Assembly (NCBI GenBank): GCA_018389105.1
Contig: JACATO010000993.1
Location: 132,001 to 196,000 of the forward strand
Origin: Nautilus pompilius
Taxonomy: Eukaryota > Mollusca > Cephalopoda > Nautilida > Nautilidae
Length of the DNA stretch: 64,000 nt
Direction of reading: 5' to 3'
The notes beneath the pieces are model-generated. The model was given only the letters and a program-made list of their open reading frames with translations. It did not search any database and was not told the DNA's origin. Below are positions 14,059 to 26,176 of the stretch, in pieces. The translations under genes were made by a program, and so were the position numbers. How positions within the stretch are numbered: position 1 is the first letter of the stretch; the number at the start of each line of letters is the position of its first letter.

Positions 14059-16900
14059 TGCTATTTTCTTCAAGTTTAGTCACTTCAGAAGAGGCTCTGG
14101 AGGGAATTCACATCATAACCGATATCAAAGGCTCAAAGAAATTAGCCGTGAACTTTAAATATCGTTCTTGGTAAGGAACGTCAACTAGAGTTGGTGACGA
14201 AGTGTACACCCTGGCTGTGGGTTTAGATTCGATTAGGTCTGGAATCTATCAGACCGGATATCGGCGGTCGTCTGGACCAGGTTAGGTTCAGTTGCTACTG
14301 TGGCGCTGTTCTTGGCCATTCTGGCATCGGCTGTCTGTACAGATGTCTCATAAGAAAACGACCCTGGCCGCCCTGGCTAGCGGAGCAGTAGTCAAATATG
14401 TAAATCACGGATAAAACAACAGGGACATTGAAGTAAAATCGAATGGTTAATCAATACTTTGCTTGTTATTAATCCCAGAAGAATCCTTCGTATTTACCAT
14501 CTTTTCGCGCTTCTTGGCCGACAAAAAAAGAAAGAAAGACCGATGTCGCGGATTGTGAATAATTCCTGTTACAGTCAGTCGTGGTTTAGGTTCGGAGCGT
14601 GATGGACCACCAGGTACCCCACGAACTCTCCGTACTGAGAACTCCCACCCACCCGCACAGTGAGGGAAAACACCTTGTGAATTTCCCATCGCGTTTCACG
14701 TCGTCCTTTTACTTTGACCAGTTCAGTTGTTTGCGATACCAGCTGGATTTTAAAAGACTAAATATTTATAAATCTACTACCACCAAAAGATTTTGTTGTT
14801 GTTGTTGTTTTTTCTTTACGACGACCGGAGAAGTCATCACCTGCCCAAAGTTCTTGTTTTTCGTCACGGTAGATACACGTGATCTTACACCGCTGTCTTC
14901 TCTCTTCGCGAAAAAAAGATGAAAGGTCGACAGGTGAACATCTCGGGTGGACAGTTCAGGAACTTTTAACCCTTCTGTACAACCTCTTCGCCAATTAAGT
15001 CATAGACAAGAGGATAGATCCGCTTTTACATTAAAAAACAACGAAGTTCCGTCTTTCTTTTCTTGCAAATATATTTAAAAAGAGATGCCCTTTTTTTAAA
15101 TATTTAATTGCAGTTTTGTTTTTTTTTTAAAGGGTCATTGTCGCCCTAACCCTTCTTTACCGGTCTCAGCCCCTACCTACCTGAGAGAAAACTCGCGAGC
15201 GAATGTCAAGAAATGAAGCACGGTAAGCTGGTCACGTGGCAGGAAGACCGCTCAGCAGTAGAAGACCAGTTTTCAAAAGTCTTCAGACGACGCAATTTCA
15301 AAACCTCTTCTAAAAAAGATATTTTCTTCTTCTACTTTGGCGTTGTAAGCCGAAACTTCGATCCGAAGATTACATCAAACATTTATGCCCTCCCCTCCCA
15401 CCTGGGGACCCCATCCGGTTAATTGTAAAATCCCCCCCCCCCAAAAAAAACTTCTGTCCAAAAAACATTTTCTGCGCCGTAATAACATCGTTGCTTTCCA
15501 AGAAAGTTCTCGGAACCAAACAAACTCTGGCAGTGGCGGCAATAGAGTTGAGGGGAAACCACTTAACCTAAAGATTTGATTCTGCTTGCCCATTTTACCT
15601 GTAAGGTATAAGAAGATACACCTGTCTTTTGATCTGTCTAAGTTTTCAAATGTCAGCGATTGTTAAAATTTTCTGCATTACGATCATCAGTGAAATAAGA
15701 GTTTGCTTTGTCACAGTTCCATTAAACCTTTAAAAAATGTTTCTAAACTAACAAACAAACGAGTGTCATTATCTCACGATACATCCGTCTTCATTATCCC
15801 ATTCGAACCATTCATTTACCTGGTGTTTGCTATCGTATCTGGTGAGAAACCCGGAAGAGTCAGGTACTTCGTTTGTTATTACGTGTTAATTTTATCTTCT
15901 GGAATGTGAAACATCTGTATAACGCTTGGTAATAATCAGATAGAAAACGCTGGATTGTTTAAGTTGTTTGACGAGTTTCCGCATCAATTACCACAGATTT
16001 AAATACCCCAGACTCACGCACGCCACGCACACGTCTTCTGGTTAGGAACTGAATTATCACTACGAATAAAGCTATTTTAAAATATAAATCACTAAAAAAG
16101 ACAGGAAGTTCTAAAACTCGTAAATGATGTGCCCTTTTCTTTTAAAATGGGCATCAAGCATCTATGGTCCAGCTTGGTAAGACATCCCGACTGCTGAAAG
16201 AACATTTTATAACATCTCATCTGGTCTGGCGCTTGTTTGTCTTGTAAGGATGACTAAGTACTATACACTAAAGTGTCTATAGTTAGTTTTTTTCTTATCT
16301 GCAAAATTTTCGAATACTTTATTTGGATTATCTCAAAAGAGTCGATACTTTAAATGATCCAATCTACCTTCAGTAGCCCTTCTTCAAAACTATAACCAAT
16401 ATACATTTTCTAGTGAGTGTTTTTAATAACCCAGCTATAGTGTTTTCGAACGGGCATGTGCCACCGCTATGAGTTCACCGTATCGACACGAGGATATTTA
16501 ATTAGTTATAGATTATTTTTGATGGTTAATTATAGTATCGAAACTGAATCGTAAATAATATTACTGCATGTGAAAAGCCACGTGGATCGTAGTTCCTTAG
16601 AGATGCGATGTTGAGCATATTTGACAATGAGACGAGGTCGCCCTTAGTAGAAAACAGCTGACTGATATAATCTTTTAGTGCTAGATTCTCAAACTTGGCA
16701 GGAGGACGCGATGACGTGTGTACGAGTAGCTGAAAGGGGCCACGTTTTGATTGGACTCTGGCCTCTGTCGCGTTTGGAGCCCTAGACGTCCACGAGTCCA
16801 CGAGAGAATCTCGAGAAGATTCCGGGAATAAGAGCAAGAAGGTTATAGGAAACACCCGCGTACTTACAGTGCTTTGCCATATTAATCTAGCTACCGCATA
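14059..16900. other. Intergenic DNA, no gene recognised
   Basis: CpG content is mixed and no recognisable genes or mobile elements are present. Short homopolymers occur at about 15120 (T) and 15432 (C followed by A). Open frames are short and unrelated to any family I know. Confidence 0.55.
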
Positions 16901-16901
16901 A

Positions 16902-18340
16902 ATGAATGTACCTGACGAAAATTTACCTACTTCAGGTGTGATTATCTATATGGCGGACTGGGCGGGTGAGCCGCCAGATAACTGGGTGCGCTATCAGCGT
17001 ACCAAGACAGGTGGATGGATGCCGCGATATTTCTCCGTCTACCCGACACAGGCTGTTCAGATTGTTGCCAGGGTTTTCGTGGATATTATCGTGGAGTTCA
17101 CCGACCAGTGGCACGACGACGAGAACGTGTCGCCCATTTCTCGCCCACCATCGATGTTTTACTATCATTTATAAAACAGAAACGAGCCAAAGAACAGTCC
17201 ACGGTTATCTCCACCGACCGGGCTACAGAAGGATGTGCAGCTCGCAAGAAACTCTGTCCTACAGGAATAAGCAGCCTGAAAAGCTCTCGTCAGAGAACCT
17301 ATCTGGCAAGAGCTTTGAATATTGGAGACTTGTACATTTCTACGTGCGAGTTTCAGCATTTCGCATCTGAAATGGGAAAAAAAAAAGAAGATAATAAAGA
17401 CTTAAAACCCCATTCTCTTCAGCCGGGGTTCTATAGTAGGCAGAAACGTTATGGCGGAAAGACAGAATTGGTCTTGGTTAAAGATCGGCTTGATTCGTAC
17501 ACTTCCATTTTTAAAGATGAACATCCTACCATTGCACCATACTAACAAACTGAGGTTCAGCGCCTATAATTCTTTTAAAGGAAAAGGGTGTTAAATGCCA
17601 AACTTCTCGTGTGAAGAATCACGGTGTCCAGCTTCTTCCCTGGGTACAGAAAATCTCGATCGAGTGCCACCAGCTTGTGCACATCCCGCCAATACGAAGA
17701 AATTTCATTTTTAAGTTCTCACACAGACATAGTGGGAACTTGGACCGGACCATGATTCAAAATCTCGGCGATTCAGTGTCAACCAGAGCAGAGGATCTTT
17801 GAGCTGCAGAAGGTGGCTCGACCAAATTCCAACACAGGTGATAATTACACTCCTCTCTTCATGTGTCATTTTTCCCACAACAGATTAATCTGTTGTGTTA
17901 ACGACAACAAGGTGACCAAGTTATATGATGGCAGACAGACAGCCATCATGGCAGGTAACACGAAGGGTGATGCTTCGTTACCGAGATTCATCGAGACACT
18001 GGATGGGGAAATAGATTTCTCGTTTTTTTTTTTTTTATTATTCTTTGTTCGAAAATCTCCCGTGGGCGGAGAGGGAAGCCTTTTCCCGCCCTTTGCGTTA
18101 TTCTCGGTGCATCACGTGAGAAATTATAGAAAAACCACTTCCCCAGCATCGCAGGTAGAAACTCTGGTGAAGAACGTCCAGGGAAACGAAAGAAGTACCT
18201 CGAACTACTACGCGTGGCTGGTGACGTTTAAGGAAGACAGTCAGGTGAGCAGCTTTCCTACCGATGATGAAGTCAAAAGCTTCATCACTTCGTTGAAGCA
18301 GAAGCGCAGGAGGAAGCGCACAGCAGTAAGTCAGAATTGA
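16902..18340 (+). other. Cluster of open frames of unknown status
   Basis: Three plus-strand frames sit close together: 16902-17174 (90 codons), 17015-17545 (176 codons) and 17813-18340 (175 codons). The last two are among the longest non-repetitive frames in the left half. No known domain, signal peptide or conserved motif is visible. The third contains a T12 tract that reads as poly-Phe in mid-protein. Its C-terminal part is Lys/Arg-rich (KQKRRRKR), resembling a nuclear localisation signal, but a basic run can arise by chance. Frames of this size are expected at the extreme of a 25-kb six-frame search at this composition. I do not call genes here. Spliced coding DNA remains a weak possibility. 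Confidence 0.25.
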
Positions 18341-20160
18341 TCATGTGTACTGTCTGCTTCACATGTTGTATTGCCTCGGGGATATACCCGCATACCTTAG
18401 TATACATTTGTACTGCGTGGTACTGAAAACTCAAATGTCTTTGATCTCCCCCCCCCAATTTTCGCTCCGAAAGACGTTTTGAAATTCGTGTGATTGTGAT
18501 GCGATACGTTCAGACATCACCGCTCCGGATGCTTCCTCAAGGGCGACCCCATAGTAAAGAGTGACCACCTGGCTCGTGAAGGGGCGGGTTTTACTGGAAT
18601 TTCGCTGAATTAACGAAACGGAAGAGTCATTACAAAAAAAAAGAAAGAAAGAAAAGAAGGAATGTTCATTCAAAAATAGATTTGGGGAAGACGGCAAAGA
18701 AAGCTTCTCTTTTCCTAATCTGTCAGCATCGTCAAGGTGCGAGCCGTCTATTTTGCTCTTTAACGCACGTCCGACAACAAAATCCGCGTTTCTTTGATGT
18801 CCTAGCATCTCCATTCCTCTGTCTTACGCGGTGTGGGGCCGGGCAGGCGAGGTGTGCGGTCCGATTGTCCAAGACATCTAACACTTCAACGGACGGCAGA
18901 TTTCTTCAATCCTTCGTTTGCAGTTGCGACGCTTTTGTCTTGAAATTATCTCCCTTTACCAGGAATCAACACGCGTATGCAATCACGATATCACCTGACC
19001 TAAGTTTACTCAGCATCCCTGTTGTTTAAGACGCAGATGCGTTAAAGCTATAATCTCTCCTCTGGTAGCAGCCACTTTTTTTACATTTCTTTTTTCTATA
19101 AATTCATCTTTTTTACGAAATACTATCTATAACTTTCTGGACTTTAATGGACGCCAGCTGACATCACTATGTATTAGTGTAAAAGACTGGACTTCCAGAG
19201 ACCACGAACTAAGCCGTGACGTCATTATTCAAGTAAATGACCCTAAAAGCTACGGGGCAGTTAGTTGGTCAGCAGAGGAAACCTACGTGCTCTTCCCGGC
19301 GGAAAAAGAAGCCCAAACTCACTTATTTAATAGAACCCCCGACGTCGACACACTTCCGGTATGCGGAACTGCTATCTACGATTTGGTTTAAATGGTGAAG
19401 TTACTGAATACAAATTATCAGATGCTGCGTGTAGCGAATCATTTTCATACTGATAACTTGGGAAGCAGCGCTGTTTGGGTTCCGAACTCTCTTTTAAAAC
19501 AAGAGCAGGAAAAACAGAGTCTGGGAGACTTCGCACGCCATGACGGGCATGGAGTCGTTAGCGGTCTGCTTGACAGGAGAGCTGTGTGTCGGCAGCACTT
19601 GTCCAGAAAGTATCAAAAGTTTAAATTATTGGAAAAATGTTTTGTTTAAGGAGTATACTTATTGAATGGCATCACTGTTAATTGATGGCGCGTGCAAACT
19701 TAATTGAATTTGATACCTTTTTTGTTCTCGATTTATACACCAGAACTGGGAAACAGTGAAAGGAAAGAGATTAAAATTGGGGGTTTACGCATATCTTTCT
19801 AAAACTGTGCATGTACCGTTGGCACGTAGTCAACTCTTTCAAATCTAAACAAGACAAACATTTTTGTTATGCTTTTACTATATATATATATACACACATA
19901 TTTATGTCAGAGTGTGTGCGTGCTGGCAGGGGTAGTTGTTTAAGCAATTTCTTGTTTGTCTTTTCCTGTTGTTTTGTTCTCTCGTTTTTCATATCTTACT
20001 TATTTCGATATGTCACTGCGGCATAGAATCACATCTAATGACTCTTCTACATCCGGACGATGTTTATTCTGAGTTGATTATTTGCCATGTGTTAGACACG
20101 TCATGGTGTCTGGCCGTATGTCCACCGCTGTGTTTGTAAGCTGGCGTCATTTATTTTGAA
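18341..20160. other. Intergenic DNA, no gene recognised
   Basis: No recognisable coding or RNA gene. An AT/AC dinucleotide patch lies at about 19880-19900. The 115- to 127-codon frames at 18431-19029 overlap on opposite strands and match nothing I know. Confidence 0.55.
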
Positions 20161-20193
20161 CTCTCTCTCTCTGTACTGACATCATCATCATCA

Positions 20194-20230
<37 letters not shown>

Positions 20231-20315
20231 CTGACATCATCATCATCATCTCTCTCTCTCTACTGCATCTCATCATCATCATCTCTCTCTCTCTCTGTAC
20301 TGCATCATCATCATC

Positions 20316-20359
<44 letters not shown>

Positions 20360-20632
20360 CATCATCATCATCACCATCTCTCTCTCTCTCTCTGTATGAC
20401 ATCATCATCATCATCACTCTCTCTCTCTCTCTCTCTCTCTCTCATCTCTCCTCTCATCTTCTCTCTCTCTGTACACATCATCATCATCTCTCTCTCTCTG
20501 TACTGACATCATCATCATCATCTCTCTCTCTCTCTCTCTCTCTGTACTGACATCATCATCATCATCTCTCCCTCTCTCTCTCTCTCTCTGTACTGACATC
20601 ATCATCATCATCTCTCTCTCTCTCTCTCTCTC
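20161..20632. repeat. Composite CT/CAT satellite with a GTACTGA spacer
   Basis: About ten units, each made of a variable CT run, a short spacer usually reading GTACTGA (or GTACA, GTACTG, CTACTG), and a short CAT run. Both microsatellite parts vary in length between units while the spacer is nearly constant. The array must therefore have been copied as a compound unit and then varied by slippage. The Met/Arg-Glu/Asp open frames on the minus strand are artefacts. Confidence 0.95.
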
Positions 20633-23599
20633 AACATAAATCGAACCCCCTTTTTATCTGTAATAATCTTCAATTAGTTTTGAAAAAGAACCTCGTTTTT
20701 TAAGAATTAAGATTAAGCTGAATGAATTTTTGATTGAACCAGACGCTAGATGAATGGCGTAATGTGAACACCATAGTCCATTCTACAGAATAAGTGAGGC
20801 TCTTTTTTTTTTTTTTTAAAAAAAAATCCTTGTCTTTGCAGCAAGCGACCCTCAAATTTGCGCTACGCTGGTTCAATATCACCAACCGTCACCTGTTTAT
20901 TGCTGAACTTAGTAAAATTTCTTAACCAATTTGGCAGATCGGCTCTTTGGAATCAGGCCAATTCTTTTATTGCGTCTTTTATTAAAGACGAAGGGTTATT
21001 AAATACTTTAGTAAAAGTGATGCCTATGAACGACAATATTCCAGACTCTGTTACACACTCAGCCATGGCCAGTCAGTCTGGCCCACTTAGCAATTTCCAT
21101 TGTTTGACGTATTCTTTTTAAACAAAAACTTAAAGCCAGGTAAAAGCGATCTTTCGTTTTAAGACTTACCAAAAACCTGTTCTACTTTTCGCAATACAAT
21201 ACTCTTTTGTTTGGACTATTTCGTTTCTTAGGAGAAAAGTTTCCAGCTTCCCCAACTATTCGGTCCCATTCCGACATATGCACCAACCTGCCGTCTGTCC
21301 CGACAGCCTGCACACCAATCTCCACGCCTATTATCACACTTCAGGACTAATATTTCTTGCTGAAAAACACTCCAGCACCTACTGCTAATGCTGACGCATG
21401 GATGGCTGACTCCATTCACGGAAAAGTTATAAGAAATTCCGAGAAATCTCCAGATTTTACTAGATTCAAAAGAAAGTTCTGACAGTTACCCGAACATACG
21501 GGAGACATACCAGGAATCAACTAGAATATAATGACTTATTTTCAGACTCATTTACCGTGTATTTTGTGTTAGTTTTATAAATTTATCATATGGATACGTA
21601 AAGAAGCTTAATTGTTGGACGACTGTTGTGCATTTAGATTAAAGGTTTCGCGTCTAACATACAAAAACAAACATTTACAATTACTGAGCGATTTGCCAAA
21701 GCTGACATATTTCTGTCATATACTTTTTTTTACATATATATATTTTTTATTTTGACATTTTTTAGAATAAAATGACAGCCATGACACCTGTAAATATAAA
21801 ATGTAGAAGCTAACCCATCCAATATTCAACGCAGTGTATATTAATATGAGACTAGCTCCATGTTCCGTGCTTGGTAAATTCTAAAGATCTAATGCTAATG
21901 AGAACTGGACAGTGCTACAAAGGGGAGCGAGCCCAGTTGTAGAGAAAATCCGAAGTTCGCACTATAATAATAACTTTTTTAGAGGAGAGGTTAAAGAAAG
22001 GACAGTAATTCACCCGAAGTGACTTTGTGAAATTAATCAGTTTAATGCGCAGACATAAATGTCTAAATCGTGGGGGGGGAGAGGAAACGTCGGAAAATCA
22101 GGCTAACAGTAAAGACTTGAGTGGTTTATCACCGACCATACGAATAGTCGGTCCACTTAAAGCCGGTTTTGAAGTAACAGGAAGGCCGGAGACATCAAAG
22201 GGAAGAAGCGGATGTGCAGAAGATTAAGGCTGTAGATAATAATGCAATAACAAGTATAGTTTTGTAGCAGGGAGAAAGGAACTGGTTCCCAGTCGGTTGT
22301 TCTCATTGTTCTCTGAGAGAACAGCCTCGGCGCTTTACATTGCGGCCACCGTCAATCGACTTTGGTTTAGTGAAGTTTATATAAACATAACAAAGATAAA
22401 AGAGGCGGAACTAAGAACATTCTACTAATTAAAATGAATTACCAAGGCTACGGCAGAGTCGTTAAATAGATGTCGTTAACTCGTGCCAAAAATTGGCTTT
22501 CTGAAATAAATATTATTTAACTGAAAACATGAATGGTGGTAAGTAAAGACATGCCTCATACAAACTGTCTTGGATTATTATTATTATTATTAAATGTAGA
22601 TTTATTTACTGACGCAGCGACTTTGCTGGATTAAGTTTCAACAACTTGTATTTTATCATTGATTCTTGGAACATTTGGTACTTCCCATGATTCCATGCTC
22701 TGAACGCAGCTGTGATTTATTACATCATATCACGTGACGACCAGCCGGCCTGCGTGATCGGAACTAATGCGCTCTGACGATGAAAGTGCTTCGCACTTCT
22801 CTTTGATGAGTTTCTGATATTAGATCAGAATGCAAACCTTTTCATATTATTTAACTTTTGTTTAGAGGTTTGTGGCGCTCGTTCGTTAATTAAGGAGGCG
22901 AACGTGCCCCGCCCTTTTAATTCGTGGTATTTTAATCAAAGTCTGGTTAGGGGTGAAATTTCGCTGCTCTTGAAGAAAACCGAAAGATGCTACCAGCTGA
23001 GATTTCCGGGAAGACAAGTGCAACCGACAAAAGTACACGTAATTACGACGGGACTGCCCAAGGTTTGTCAATTAGCATATGGACGCAGAGCAAACAAGCG
23101 AGAGAGCGAGCGTGTTGACTCTGATTAGGTAAGCTCGCAGGTGCGCACTACGTGCTGCCAGGTATATCTGTCTACGAGTGATCTGTTCAAGGCGGCGATG
23201 ACGAATCCAACTCCTCCTTAATCCGAGCCGATCGTGGGGCCCACGTACGCCGTTAGTTAAGCTAGTTTAAGGCTCACTTCAAAGAGAAGCGAAATTATAT
23301 TCCCAGCCACTGTCTTATTGGTTCACGATGACAGTAAAGCAGAGTCCAAGAAATGGAAGTGAAGTCGTCGTCTTCACGTTGTGCCTACTCGCCTTTCTGC
23401 TGCGATCAGTCTGACAACAAAATCCCTGCCCTTAAATACGTACAATACGGTGGAATAATTAGGGAAACGCGAGATCTTCGCTGTCATGAATAATTGCAAC
23501 TGAGAAACGTATATAATATATTCGATGCATTATTACAGAAATCATACAAAAACAGAACGAGTGCGATGTACAGCGCATCTTTATTTGGTATGCGAGCCC
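20633..23599. other. Intergenic DNA, no gene recognised
   Basis: This segment is more AT-rich than the first 20 kb but still carries CpG. It includes an oligo-T/oligo-A junction at 20803-20826 and an ATT run near 22577. I see no gene or named mobile element. Confidence 0.5.
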
Positions 23600-24190
23600 T
23601 TTGCTTCACGTATAGAGTATGACCTTGTTTTTTATGGTCTCGTACAGGTTATCAGGGTATGACTGTGAAATGTTGTTCCAGCCTCTTTGCGTTCTGTATG
23701 CTTGGGGTCATTGTCATGTTGGAAGACGAATCCACATCTAATAAAATGTCATTTTGAGGGAATGGCAATGATAGATGGAAACCGGCCTGTTTCTGTCGGC
23801 GCTAAGTATACTTTCCATTTTTATGCAAATCTCCGACACCACTGGCTTGTTTATCCTGTAGCTGCTGTCTGTTATTCCGCTCCCCGGTCTACTTTCGAAC
23901 TGCCGTTGATTATTGCCAAACAGTTCAAACTTGGGCTCGCCTATAAAGAGCACCTGCTTCCAGCCTTGGTGTTTAGTCGTCTCTCCTCAGCAAAGGTTTT
24001 CTGGCAGTCACACAACCACATCCACACCATTTCGCAATGTTCTCGGAGAAACGTTAACCCTGTGCTTGCAGCTAGGTCGTTCGAAAGATCTCTACTGGTT
24101 CGTCGCCCATCACCCAGAGAACAACACACCCTTAGGTACTTCGTTTTTTACGCACGAGGTGCGGATTCCGTCAGGTGACGATTTGCGCAA
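23600..24190 (-). pseudogene. Tc1/mariner-type transposase remnant, copy 1
   Basis: Minus-strand reading shows the core of a Tc1-type DDE transposase, the enzyme that cuts and pastes its own element. At about 23906-23950 it reads [12 protein letters not shown], where family members have an Asp-Glu-Ser pattern, so the first catalytic Asp appears to be Gly. At about 23690-23730 it reads FQHDNDPKHTERK, which retains the second catalytic Asp region. The frame then runs about 20 more codons to a stop, and the usual C-terminal region with the third catalytic residue is missing. The N-terminal DNA-binding region (towards 24190) is frameshifted and hard to follow. Terminal inverted repeats were not found, so the borders are approximate. 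A second copy of the same family lies at 36010-36840. Confidence 0.85.
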
Positions 24191-25846
24191 CTGCTTTACT
24201 ATCACGTGACCAAACCGACAGCGTCACAAAAAGCAAAAGGGCCCGAACGCCCAGAGCAGACAGCCACCTTAATGAGGTGTTAGGAGTCTACTAGCAACGA
24301 GCGTGTTACGTAGGTGCACCACAGTGCCCCCTTTATTTGACAGCTTTTCGTTCTGTTGCATGAAGTTACGGGGCCTCTTTAGAAGGATTGTTATCGCTAA
24401 GGTACCCCAAAAACCGGGGCTCAAACCCTGAATACAAATTAAAATCAAATCACACATAGAACTAACGGGAACCGTCATCAAGATCCGACCGATCGATCTA
24501 TATACGCGCTACAGTCTCGACGATGATCGCCGGTTAGCTGGCGATAATTCTGATTCCAGATTTTCACAGCACTTGGTGGTGGATTAGTTCGCTTACGTCA
24601 CAAGTGGGACCCGGAGGCCCGCCCGTGACCTACCAACAACACAGACAACAGAAAGGGGAAGGTAAACCGAAGGTCAATGGTGGGGGGGGGGGTGTGTGAG
24701 AGGAAGAGGTGCCAGGCTCGGCTCTCGGTTCCAATGTTGCAAAGGAAGACTTACTTCCTAAGAAACTTCTAACCGTGGTTTACTTATTAGACAGTGCGTG
24801 GAATGTAGCGAGATCGGGGGTCCGGTCCACGATAGCTGTTTATACTGGGAGGGGTGGGGTTAACCTGCGCCGTGAAATAGTCGGCTCCAAGTGCCCGGGG
24901 TCCCCGACCAGATGGCAGTCTACTCTTCGGGGTGGGCAGTTGGACCCTAAACTCGGTCACCAGGACGGTAGGGGAGAAACAAATGCACGGAGATTTTGCC
25001 GCCTACAAGACCCCCTAAAATTCCCAGTCTTCTTTCGTGTCTTGCGAGAGGGCCGTTTTATATAGAGGATGGCGCCGGGAAGGAAGCCCCATCCATGGCT
25101 CGGGGTCTGAAGTACGCAGACGCAAAGCCGTTCCGACTATCAGGCCTACTTCTCCAATGATGCCCTCCCCAGAGTTAGACAGAGACTCTGGGCGTCCCAG
25201 ACACATGGCTGCAGGGGAGTTATCTTCGCTTGTCTTGTCCAGAATTCCTCGGGAGTACTGAATGAGACAGCCAGGCCATGTCGCAGATAACCCCCCTGGC
25301 TAGCTTAATCGCTAAGAAGCCTCGCGCCCCGCGTTGTGATCATGTAAAACTTTGATTCAGCAAGTTTGGACCTCCAATTATCTGGGCATTCTTGATTCCC
25401 CTCTCTTTACCGATAGGATGGTTATCTAAGCCTGTCAGGGCCTCAGCTATCAGATACCAGAAACATCTATAGAATTCCGATGTGAGCTGTCACTTCTTGG
25501 GTTTTTAAAAGAATTTGTTAACTTCCTCAATGACTACACGGCACTCACAGACCCCCCTGTAACAGAAAAAGACCATAAAGCCACGAATTTTCACTAGTAG
25601 TGTAGATATAGCAGACATGACTCTTGAAGAAAACTATCCGTTTACTTGCTGTTTTTTTTTAAAATTTTTTTTATGAGTACCAAGCAAAGCCATATTTTCC
25701 CAGGTGACAACAACATCCCCAGATTCTTGGAGACAGGAGCAAGAGCATCCTGATATCTCTGTTGCAGACTCCAGAAATAATGGGCGAACATCGGAAATGT
25801 CAGAACATAATTGTTGTTTCATTTGTTTAAAAACGTTTTACACCAT
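24191..25846. other. CpG-rich DNA, no gene recognised
   Basis: No recognisable genes. A G-tract of about ten residues occurs near 24680. CpG is dense up to about 25.35 kb and then thins out towards the GA-rich boundary repeat. Confidence 0.5.
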
Positions 25847-26176
25847 CGAGAGAGCGAGAGAGAGAGAAGATGGCGAGAGAGAGACGAGAATCGAGAATGA
25901 TTCGAGACATTGTTTTCTTGTTTCTAACTTTCTTATACTACTACTCTAGATGACAGAGACTATGAGATGTGAGCGAGAGCATCATTAGAGAGATGAGAGA
26001 ACGATTAGATGCGACGATCCTGAGAGAGAGAGCGAGAGAGAGAGAGAGAGAGATGAGCGAGAGAGAGAGAGAGAGAGAGAGAGATGATTGAGAGAGAGAG
26101 AGAGACGAGAGAGAGAGATCGAGAGATGAGAGAGAGGTGAGAGAGAGAGCGGTGGAGAGAGAGAGAGAGAGAGAAG
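25847..26176. repeat. Degenerate GA-rich polypurine tract
   Basis: Two GA blocks (about 25847-25896 and 25975-26176) are separated by less repetitive DNA and interrupted by CGAG, GATGA and GGTGA variants. The tract lies exactly where base composition changes from CpG-rich on the left to AT-rich and CpG-poor on the right. Polypurine tracts can form triplex DNA and are also common sites of assembly error. Confidence 0.9.

Noticed and set aside
13693-14083. Minus-strand His/Thr/Ser/Leu-rich frames of 100-126 codons
   Set aside because: They are produced by the TG/TGAG array, with no non-repeat domain.
20151-20611. Minus-strand Met/Asp/Arg-Glu repeat frames resembling charged low-complexity proteins
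   Set aside because: They are fully explained by the CT/CAT compound repeat and show no splice or start logic.
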